Assembly (NCBI GenBank): GCA_964464435.1
Contig: CAYXGE010000027.1
Location: forward strand, 1 to 21,909
Length of the DNA stretch: 21,909 bases
DNA from: CAYXGE01 sp964464435
GTDB taxonomy: Bacteria; Pseudomonadota; Gammaproteobacteria; Burkholderiales; Methylophilaceae
Reading direction: 5' to 3'
Below the pieces are notes generated by a model. That model saw only the letters and a list, made by a program, of their open reading frames with translations, had not been told where the DNA came from and made no database searches. How positions within the stretch are numbered: the first letter of the stretch is position 1; every line of letters begins with the position of its first letter. Shown piece by piece: positions 15,969 through 21,909 of this stretch. The position numbers and the translations under genes were made by a program.

Positions 15969-16448
15969 TCAGCTTTTGTGGGGTGGCGCATCAATCCCAA
16001 TGTGGGAGTAAATCAATATTTGCCAAAGTAAGATACCTGTCACACTTGGCAAGAAATAAATCCACCCCGGATTAACGCCACCTGAGAACATTTTTAGAAT
16101 AAATAATACTAACTGCGCTAATAGTAACAGTACAAAGACATACGCCGATTGTTGCCAAACATTAAACAATGCAAGTCGCCGTTGATAGTGAACTGCAAAA
16201 AATGCACTGACTGCATAAGCGAGGCCAAATTGACCAAAAATCCCGCCCGTCACCAAATCCATGATTAAGCCAATAAACCATGCGGTGCCAATATTACAAA
16301 AATAAGGGGCTCGTAACAGCCAATAGATAACAACTAACAACATAAAATCTGGCTTGATTTTGAGACCAAACCCAGCCCATGGCAACAATTGCAACAACAG
16401 TGCTAAAAGCAAAGAGATAAAAATATACTGGCGCTTAACGAACTGCAC
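15969..16448 (-). CDS. mreD: Rod shape-determining protein MreD
   Basis: Small inner-membrane protein of the elongation complex that links MreC and the cytoskeleton to the PBP2-RodA synthase. The segment that resembles MreD starts at VQFVKRQYIFISLLLALLLQLLPW and holds about five membrane helices, including KIKPDFMLLVVIYWLL and GLIMDLVTGGIFGQFGLAYAVS, the most conserved part of the family. The open frame extends back to an ATG at 16565, but that would overlap mreC by 131 bases and add 39 residues unlike MreD. A GTG at 16446-16448 gives 159 residues, the usual length, and an overlap of 14 bases with mreC. The GTG start is an inference, with only a weak GGAA upstream. Confidence 0.88.
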   Translation of the reverse strand: MQFVKRQYIFISLLLALLLQLLPWAGFGLKIKPDFMLLVVIYWLLRAPYFCNIGTAWFIGLIMDLVTGGIFGQFGLAYAVSAFFAVHYQRRLALFNVWQQSAYVFVLLLLAQLVLFILKMFSGGVNPGWIYFLPSVTGILLWQILIYSHIGIDAPPHKS

Positions 16449-17409
16449 GACGGGATTCCAAGTTTTGTTTAATCGGTTTTGTTGGTTTTGCACTTGGGGT
16501 GAGCGGCGCACTAGTATGGGCTTTATTAATGACCATATCTTGTGGTGAAAGAAGCGATGGTTCAACTTTTGGAATGCCTATCAGCAACACCTGCTTATGA
16601 TTTTCAATACCAGCTAAAGGAACACTCACGATATGGGCAAACGGTGAATCTGGATTGCGCTCAATTTTAACAACCTCAGCCACTGCAAGGCCGGATGGAT
16701 AAATGCCATCAATACCTGAGGTAATAAGTTTGTCACCTTTTTTAATGTCTACATTGGCTGGCAAATAAGGTAAATCAATGGCGGTATCTCGGCCATGACC
16801 AAAAGCAATTGCACGCAGACCATTACGCTCAACTTGCACAGGAATCGCTAAATCTTTATCGGTAATGAGCGTAATTTCACTGCTATACGGGTAGACACGT
16901 GTCACTTGCCCAATCACACCGCGCCCATCGACAACGGCTTGACCAGCCACCACCTCTTGACGCGAACCAAGATTCACCATCACTTTATGAGTAAACGGGT
17001 CACGTCCAGTATGCAAGATTTCAGCTACTTTGGCGGGTTGAGTAAAGGTTTGTGCTGCCCCTAACAACTGTCTTAAATGTGCGTTTTCTAACTCTAAACT
17101 ACTTAATTTTTGAAGTTGTGTAGCATCTTGTAATAGCTGTTGCTGTAACTGCTTGTTATGCGTCACGAGTTTAGACTGAACGCTAAAAAATTCTTGCACA
17201 TTACGTACAATTTGACTTGGTGTATTAGCCAATGCTTGTATAGGTTGAATCAGACCCACCAACCCTTGGCGCACTTCTATTAAATAATTGAGGCGTGAAT
17301 CAGTCACCATTAATGCAAAAGACACGGCCGTGAAAAAAATTAGCCTAGCGATAGGGCTAGGACCGTGTACAAAAAATGCTGGTGGTTGACTATCTATAGC
17401 ACGCGCCAT
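16435..17409 (-). CDS. mreC: Rod shape-determining protein MreC
   Basis: Bitopic inner-membrane protein whose periplasmic domain binds and activates PBP2. The 324-residue protein has a short cytoplasmic start, one membrane helix (about 20-36), and a coiled coil (about 73-115, QSKLVTHNKQLQQQLL followed by more heptads). A beta-rich core follows, with GRDPFTHKVMVNLGS, VVDGRGVIGQV and GDKLITSGIDGIYPSGL, all typical of MreC. The last 50 residues are Pro/Ser/Lys-rich and look disordered. The ATG has a GAGG nine bases upstream. It lies 94 bases downstream of mreB across a GC-rich hairpin and overlaps mreD. Confidence 0.97.
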   Translation of the reverse strand: MARAIDSQPPAFFVHGPSPIARLIFFTAVSFALMVTDSRLNYLIEVRQGLVGLIQPIQALANTPSQIVRNVQEFFSVQSKLVTHNKQLQQQLLQDATQLQKLSSLELENAHLRQLLGAAQTFTQPAKVAEILHTGRDPFTHKVMVNLGSRQEVVAGQAVVDGRGVIGQVTRVYPYSSEITLITDKDLAIPVQVERNGLRAIAFGHGRDTAIDLPYLPANVDIKKGDKLITSGIDGIYPSGLAVAEVVKIERNPDSPFAHIVSVPLAGIENHKQVLLIGIPKVEPSLLSPQDMVINKAHTSAPLTPSAKPTKPIKQNLESRRAVR

Positions 17410-17444
17410 TGCGTACAGCCTCAGTTACAAAATGAAGTGATTTA

Positions 17445-17471
17445 TGCAAAACGGGCCACATCAGTGGCCCG
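17445..17471 (-). terminator. Hairpin with short U tract between mreB and mreC (attenuator or terminator)
   Basis: On the minus strand CGGGCCAC, loop TGAT, GTGGCCCG forms a perfect 8-bp GC-rich stem (17452-17471), followed by TTTTGCA. It starts 32 bases after the mreB stop. The short U tract suggests partial rather than full termination, because mreC and mreD have no other obvious promoter. Confidence 0.75.
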
Positions 17472-17503
17472 AACTTTACTTGAGCAAACGCTCTTAATAC
17501 CAA

Positions 17504-18547
17504 TTACTCTGTTGCAAACACATTACCCAGCTTATCCATCTCTTCAAGTGCACGCCCACAGCCACGCGCAACACAAGTAAGTGGATCATCTGCCACAATT
17601 ACTGGCAAACCTGTTTCTTCAACTAATAAGCGGTCTAAGTTTCTAAGTAAAGCACCACCGCCAGTCAGCACCATGCCTTTTTCGGCAATATCTGCACCTA
17701 ACTCTGGTGGGGTTTGCTCAAGCGCCGATTTAACAGCACCCACAATCGCATTAATCGGCTCTGTCAGCGCTTCTAAAATTTCATTACTAGAAATAGTAAA
17801 TTTACGTGGTAATCCTTCTGCTAAATTACGGCCAGTAACTTCCATCTCTAGCACTTCTGAGCCTGGGAAAGCTGACCCAATTTTTTTCTTAATTAACTCG
17901 GCGGTTGGTTCTGAAATTTGCATCCCATAGTTACGGCGAATGTAATCAATAATGGCTTGGTCGAATTTATCGCCGCCTACGCGCTCAGATTTCGCATAGA
18001 CAATCCCGCCTAGTGAAATCACACCGACTTCAGTGGTACCACCACCAATATCCACCACCATTGAACCTGTTGCATCAGCTACTGGCATATCGGCACCAAT
18101 TGCCGCCGCCATGGGTTCTTCAATTAAATATACTTGGCGTGCACCCGCGCCTATTGCAGACTCACGAATGGCACGACGCTCAACTTGCGTAGACCCAACA
18201 GGCACGCAAATAATGATGCGTGGATTTGGTGAAAAAAGACGTGACTCATGAATACGACGAATAAAATACTTGAGCATTTGCTCGGTCACAGTAAAGTCAG
18301 CAATCACACCGTCTTTCATCGGGCGAATCGCTTGAATATTGGCAGGCGCACGGCCAAGCATGCGTTTAGCTTCTAAACCTACCGCCAAAATGGTTTTTTT
18401 GCCAGCTGGCCCACCTTCTTGACGAATTGCAACCACTGAAGGCTCGTCTAATACAACACCCTTACCACGCACGTAAATTAAGGTGTTTGCGGTACCTAGG
18501 TCAATCGCTAGGTCGTTTGAAAAATAACTATTGAGAATGCCAAACAT
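17504..18547 (-). CDS. mreB: Rod shape-determining protein MreB (bacterial actin)
   Basis: Actin-like ATPase that forms membrane-bound filaments guiding lateral wall synthesis. The 347-residue length is typical. The N-terminal amphipathic segment MFGILNSYFS is the membrane anchor of Gram-negative MreB. Nucleotide-binding motifs are DLGTANTLIYV (phosphate 1), VDIGGGTTEVGVISLGG (phosphate 2) and VLTGGGALLRNLDRLL (adenosine). It is first in the cluster and has an AGGA ten bases before the ATG. A long inverted repeat lies in its leader and a hairpin follows its stop, suggesting that MreB is made in excess over MreC and MreD. Confidence 0.99.
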   Translation of the reverse strand: MFGILNSYFSNDLAIDLGTANTLIYVRGKGVVLDEPSVVAIRQEGGPAGKKTILAVGLEAKRMLGRAPANIQAIRPMKDGVIADFTVTEQMLKYFIRRIHESRLFSPNPRIIICVPVGSTQVERRAIRESAIGAGARQVYLIEEPMAAAIGADMPVADATGSMVVDIGGGTTEVGVISLGGIVYAKSERVGGDKFDQAIIDYIRRNYGMQISEPTAELIKKKIGSAFPGSEVLEMEVTGRNLAEGLPRKFTISSNEILEALTEPINAIVGAVKSALEQTPPELGADIAEKGMVLTGGGALLRNLDRLLVEETGLPVIVADDPLTCVARGCGRALEEMDKLGNVFATE

Positions 18548-18574
18548 TGTTTTTATATCCTGAGCAAATGGTCA

Positions 18575-18598
18575 TTGCGCGTAAAAAATGTCGCGCAA
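18575..18598 (-). repeat. Inverted repeat in the mreB leader
   Basis: TTGCGCG, ten bases, CGCGCAA: a perfect 7-bp dyad. If transcription starts near 18600 it would fall at the very 5' end of the mreB mRNA, 27 bases before the ATG. It could be a leader hairpin or an operator. Confidence 0.5.
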
Positions 18599-18606
18599 CT
18601 AATTAG

Positions 18607-18632
18607 TTTATACCTGCTTTAGTTCATGTCTA
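18607..18632 (-). promoter_or_regulatory. Putative mreB promoter
   Basis: Minus-strand TAGACA (18627-18632, five of six -35 bases) precedes TATAAA (18607-18612, five of six -10 bases). The spacer of 14 bp is short; using the overlapping TAAACT as -10 box restores 16 bp at the cost of a weaker match. Confidence 0.35.
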
Positions 18633-18657
18633 AACTAGCGGTATGTTTAAATCAAGT

Positions 18658-18663
18658 TATAAT
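18658..18663 (+). promoter_or_regulatory. Putative -10 box of the gatCAB promoter
   Basis: A perfect TATAAT lies 90 bases before the gatC ATG in the divergent mreB-gatC region. No good -35 box stands at 16-18 bp, so the promoter is weak or needs an activator. The leader would be about 80 bases. Confidence 0.4.
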
Positions 18664-18752
18664 ACTCTAAATTACATCTTTTTTTAAGATGCGAAGCACT
18701 TTATTACAGTTAAACCTTCAAATACTTATAACATTCACTGGAAACAAATCAA

Positions 18753-19040
18753 ATGTCATTAAGCGTTTCTGATATTAAAAAAATTGCACACTTGGCACGC
18801 ATTGAAATTAGTGAACCTGAAGCTGAAGCAACCCTAGTCAAGCTGTCCGGTATTATGACGCTCATTGAGCAAATGCAAGCGGTAGATACTTCTGGCGTGA
18901 CTCCGATGTCACACTCTCAAGATGTAACACAACGCTTACGTGAAGATGTGGTCACTAAAACCAATGAACGTGAGTTATTTCAGTCCATAGCACCAGCCGT
19001 TGATCATGGCCTTTATCTAGTGCCAAAAGTCATTGATTAA
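18753..19040 (+). CDS. gatC: Asp-tRNA(Asn)/Glu-tRNA(Gln) amidotransferase subunit C
   Basis: Small subunit that wraps around and stabilises GatA in the GatCAB complex. The 95-residue protein has the standard family start, SVSDIKKIAHLARIEISEPEAE, then LSGIMTLIEQMQAVDTSGVTPMSH and the C-terminal GLYLVPKVID. A GGAAA lies nine bases before the ATG. It is first in a compact gatC-gatA-gatB operon (gaps of 30 and -1 bases). The complex converts misacylated Glu-tRNA(Gln) and/or Asp-tRNA(Asn) to the correct amide form; which one applies here cannot be told from this window. Confidence 0.97.
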   Translation: MSLSVSDIKKIAHLARIEISEPEAEATLVKLSGIMTLIEQMQAVDTSGVTPMSHSQDVTQRLREDVVTKTNERELFQSIAPAVDHGLYLVPKVID

Positions 19041-19070
19041 CTCTGTAGTTAAAATCGTAAAGAATTCAGC

Positions 19071-20540
19071 ATGATTAATAAAAGTTTAAAAGAACTTGGG
19101 GCGGCGCTCCAAGCCAAAGAGATTTCTAGCGTAGAGCTCACGCAAGCGTATTTAAAACGTATTGATGCGCTTAACCCAAGCATTAACGCTTATATTGCAC
19201 TCGATAAAGAAAAAACCTTGGCGCAAGCGGCTAAGGCAGATGCAATGTTGGCAAATGGCACAGCCACAGCGCTCACAGGCATACCGATTGCGCAAAAAGA
19301 TATTTTTGTGGCTAAAGGCTGGCGCACCAGTTGCGGCTCAAAAATGTTAGAGAACTTTATTGGCCCTTATGATGCGCATGTGATTGAAAGCTTTAATCAA
19401 GCAGGCGCGGTGAATTTGGGTAAAACCAATATGGACGAGTTTGCTATGGGCTCATCTAACGAGACTAGCTACTTTGGCAAAGTACAAAACCCGTGGGATA
19501 TTTCGCGTGTTCCGGGCGGCAGCTCAGGCGGTGCGGCAGCTGCGGTGGCAGCACGTTTGTGCGCAGCGGCAACGGGCACTGATACAGGCGGCTCCATTCG
19601 CCAGCCAGCTTCATTGTGCGGCCTTTCAGGCTTAAAACCAACTTATGGTTTGGTGTCACGCTACGGCATGATAGCCTTTGCCTCTAGCCTTGACCAAGCA
19701 GGGCCGATGGCAAAATCGTGTGAAGACATGGCGCTGATGATGAACGTGATGACAGGCTTTGATGAGCGCGACTCCACCAGCTTGCAGCGTGAAAAAGAAG
19801 ACTACACACGTGGTTTAAATAAACTCGCTGCAAATAAGCCCCTAGCAGGCTTAAAAGTAGGCTTACCTAAAGAATATTTTGCTGAAGGTTTAGACGCTGG
19901 CGTAGGCGCAGTGGTCAATGCCGCGATAGAAGAATACAAAAAGTTAGGTGCTGAAATGGTAGAAATCAGCCTGCCTAACACCAAGCTTTCTATCCCTGTT
20001 TATTATGTGATTGCGCCTGCTGAGGCGAGCTCAAACTTATCGCGCTATGACGGCGTGCGTTATGGCCATCGTGCTGATGAGTACACTGATTTAATGGATA
20101 TGTATTGCAAGAGCCGCGCCCAAGGTTTTGGCGCAGAAGTGAAGCGCCGCATTTTAATCGGCACTTATGTGTTGAGCGCGGGCTATTACGACGCTTACTA
20201 CTTAAAAGCTCAGCAAATCCGCCGCTTAATCGCGCAAGACTTTACCGAAGCGTTCAAAAAATGCGACATCATCATGGGCCCTGCTGCGCCATCTACCGCC
20301 TTTAAAATTGGCGAAAAAGCAGATGACCCTGTGTCTATGTACTTACAAGATATTTACACCATTGCTGTCAACTTGGCAGGCTTGCCAGGCATGAGCATCC
20401 CTGCGGGATTCAGTAACGGCTTGCCTGTAGGCTTGCAAATTATTGGCAACTATTTTGATGAAGCGCGAATGTTAGATGTAGGCCATGCCTACCAACAAGT
20501 GACAAATTGGCACGAGCAAATGCCAGAGGGAATTGCATAA
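19071..20540 (+). CDS. gatA: Asp-tRNA(Asn)/Glu-tRNA(Gln) amidotransferase subunit A
   Basis: Amidase-signature subunit that releases ammonia from glutamine and passes it through a tunnel to GatB. The 489-residue protein carries the complete Ser-cisSer-Lys triad: Lys76 (IPIAQKDIF), cis-Ser151 (RVPGGSSGG) and the nucleophile Ser175 (GTDTGGSIRQPAS). This matches Lys79, Ser154 and Ser178 of the well-studied S. aureus enzyme with a constant offset. CGLSGLKPTYGLVSRYG and the C-terminal AVNLAGLPGMSIPAGF are also typical. The last base of its stop codon is the first base of the gatB ATG, so translation is probably coupled. Confidence 0.98.
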   Translation: MINKSLKELGAALQAKEISSVELTQAYLKRIDALNPSINAYIALDKEKTLAQAAKADAMLANGTATALTGIPIAQKDIFVAKGWRTSCGSKMLENFIGPYDAHVIESFNQAGAVNLGKTNMDEFAMGSSNETSYFGKVQNPWDISRVPGGSSGGAAAAVAARLCAAATGTDTGGSIRQPASLCGLSGLKPTYGLVSRYGMIAFASSLDQAGPMAKSCEDMALMMNVMTGFDERDSTSLQREKEDYTRGLNKLAANKPLAGLKVGLPKEYFAEGLDAGVGAVVNAAIEEYKKLGAEMVEISLPNTKLSIPVYYVIAPAEASSNLSRYDGVRYGHRADEYTDLMDMYCKSRAQGFGAEVKRRILIGTYVLSAGYYDAYYLKAQQIRRLIAQDFTEAFKKCDIIMGPAAPSTAFKIGEKADDPVSMYLQDIYTIAVNLAGLPGMSIPAGFSNGLPVGLQIIGNYFDEARMLDVGHAYQQVTNWHEQMPEGIA

Positions 20541-21909
20541 TGGAATGGGAAGTTGTCATCGGGCTGGAAACACATACCCAGCTACAAACTAAAACCAAAA
20601 TTTTTTCAGGGGCATCTACCGCATATGGCGCGGAGCCAAACACGCAAGCATGCGAAGTGAGTGTTGCTTTGCCAGGGGTATTGCCAGTACTCAATAAAGA
20701 AGCTGTTGAGTGTGCAATTAAATTTGGGCTAGCGATTGAGGCTGAAATCGCGCCACGCAGCGTGTTTGCGCGTAAAAACTATTTTTACCCTGATTTACCC
20801 AAAGGCTATCAAATCAGCCAATACGAATTGCCTGTGGTTGGTAAAGGCAAACTCACCATACAAGTACCTGCTAGCAAAAACAAAGAAGCTTATGAAAAAG
20901 TGATTAATATCACCCGTGCGCATTTGGAAGAAGATGCGGGTAAATCGGTGCATGGTGCGGTAGAGGGCATGAGCGGCATAGACCTAAACCGCGCAGGCAC
21001 GCCACTCCTAGAAATTGTCACCGAGCCTGATATGCGCAGCGCAGCAGAGGCTGTGGCTTACGCTAAAAAATTGCATGAGCTCGTGCAATGGATAGGCATT
21101 TGCGATGGCAATATGCAAGAAGGTAGCTTCCGCTGTGATGTGAACGTATCGGTACGCCCCAAAGGCACAGATAAACTAGGCACGCGCCGCGAGATTAAAA
21201 ACCTCAACTCATTTAAGTTTATGCAGCAAGCGATTGAGTACGAAACCCAATGGCAAATTGATACGCTAGAAGATGGCGGCACCATACAACAAGCCACCGT
21301 GCTGTTTAACCCAGACACTGGGCAAACTCGCGCCATGCGCAGCAAAGAAGAAGCCAACGATTATCGCTACTTCCCCGACCCTGATTTATTGCCTTTAGCG
21401 GTAACAGAAGAAGATAAAGCGCGCGTCAAAGCCAATATGCCTGAGTTACCACAAGCCTTGCAAGCGCGTTTTGTGAGTGAGTATCAACTTTCAAGCTATG
21501 ACGCGAGCGCGCTCACAGCTTCAAAAGATTTAGCAGATTATTTTGTGGCGGTGGTGCAAGCAGGCAGTGATGCAAAACAAGCGGCTAACTGGGTCATGGG
21601 CGCGGTTTCTGCTAAGTTAAATGCAGAAGATAAAGCGATTACTAATTCACCAGTAAGTGCTGCGCAGCTGGCTCAACTGCTTAAACGCATTTCAGACAAC
21701 ACCATCTCAAATAATGCTGCCAAGCAAGTGTTTGAAGCGATGTGGGCGGGTGAAGGTGAAGTCGATGCCATTATCGAAGCCAAAGGCCTAAAACAAGTGT
21801 CTGACACGGGTGCGATTGAGGCGATTATTGATGAAGTGCTAGCCGCCAACGCTGCCATGGTAGAAGAGTTTAAAGCAGGTAAAGAAAAAGCCTTTAATGC
21901 TTTGGTAGG
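20540..21909 (+). CDS. gatB: Asp-tRNA(Asn)/Glu-tRNA(Gln) amidotransferase subunit B (3' end missing)
   Basis: Kinase-like subunit that activates the misacylated tRNA with ATP and transfers ammonia to it. The frame is open from the ATG at 20540 to the window end (456 full codons). It begins MEWEVVIGLETHTQLQTKTK, then SVALPGVLPVLNKEAV, RKNYFYPDLPKGYQISQYELP, THLEEDAGKS-like RAHLEEDAGKSVHG, and EPDMRSAAEAVAYAKKLHE, which are core GatB motifs. The C-terminal tRNA-binding helical and YqeY-like tail follows and breaks off in FKAGKEKAFNALVG; about 20-25 residues are expected beyond the edge. There is no internal stop or frameshift. It overlaps the gatA stop by one base. Confidence 0.97.
   Translation, partial: MEWEVVIGLETHTQLQTKTKIFSGASTAYGAEPNTQACEVSVALPGVLPVLNKEAVECAIKFGLAIEAEIAPRSVFARKNYFYPDLPKGYQISQYELPVVGKGKLTIQVPASKNKEAYEKVINITRAHLEEDAGKSVHGAVEGMSGIDLNRAGTPLLEIVTEPDMRSAAEAVAYAKKLHELVQWIGICDGNMQEGSFRCDVNVSVRPKGTDKLGTRREIKNLNSFKFMQQAIEYETQWQIDTLEDGGTIQQATVLFNPDTGQTRAMRSKEEANDYRYFPDPDLLPLAVTEEDKARVKANMPELPQALQARFVSEYQLSSYDASALTASKDLADYFVAVVQAGSDAKQAANWVMGAVSAKLNAEDKAITNSPVSAAQLAQLLKRISDNTISNNAAKQVFEAMWAGEGEVDAIIEAKGLKQVSDTGAIEAIIDEVLAANAAMVEEFKAGKEKAFNALV

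Noticed and set aside
18541..18575. 15-codon upstream frame overlapping the mreB start
   Set aside because: Too short to call without profiling data; noted only within the mreB leader finding.
1..21909. Mobile elements, CRISPR, defence islands, tRNA or biosynthetic clusters
   Set aside because: Looked for transposase or integrase motifs, regular direct repeats, tRNA arms and unknown multigene blocks; every stretch is covered by recognised housekeeping genes or short intergenic regions.

Overview
The window reads as a stretch of ordinary chromosome from a Gram-negative betaproteobacterium, most likely a methylotroph of the Methylophilales (Methylotenera or Methylophilus type). This placement is an inference from remembered gene order (glnA, a DUF4124 gene, ntrB, ntrC; and lipA-lipB-ybeD-dacA-rlpA-mrdB-mrdA-mreD-mreC-mreB next to gatCAB), from the fairly AT-rich coding style and from the protein sequences. 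No database search was possible. Coding density is high. I found no tRNA, rRNA, insertion sequence, CRISPR array, phage or plasmid gene.

Region 1 (14-2010, minus strand): a tight rhodanese, aroE, mtgA operon (sulfur-carrier-type protein, shikimate dehydrogenase, peptidoglycan glycosyltransferase). Region 2 (2011-2272): a divergent control region with two NtrC-type dyads 31 bp apart and a -24/-12 (sigma-54) promoter facing glnA, plus a sigma-70-like promoter facing the rhodanese operon. Region 3 (2273-6916, plus strand): glnA with a strong terminator, a secreted DUF4124 protein, then ntrB and ntrC. A further NtrC-type dyad lies just inside the start of ntrB. The sensor, the response regulator, their target enzyme and the apparent binding sites are thus together and suggest a feedback circuit.

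Region 4 (7004-8622, minus strand): a small cysteine-rich lipoprotein of unknown function and a major outer-membrane porin, separated by a perfect-palindrome terminator. The porin has a 268-bp upstream region containing several inverted repeats. Region 5 (8891-18547, minus strand): ten genes read from mreB towards lipA: mreB, mreC, mreD, mrdA (PBP2), mrdB (RodA), rlpA, dacA, ybeD, lipB, lipA. This is the rod-shape elongation machinery with peptidoglycan trimming enzymes, followed by the lipoate synthesis pair. A GC-rich hairpin with a short U tract between mreB and mreC may reduce transcription of the distal genes relative to mreB. Region 6 (18753-21909, plus strand): gatC, gatA and most of gatB, encoding the tRNA-dependent amidotransferase; gatB runs off the window end.

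I found no candidate for a wholly new biological system. The observations most worth a second look are regulatory: the NtrC dyad inside ntrB, the shared NtrC/sigma-54 control region, the mreB-mreC hairpin, and the palindromes upstream of the porin.
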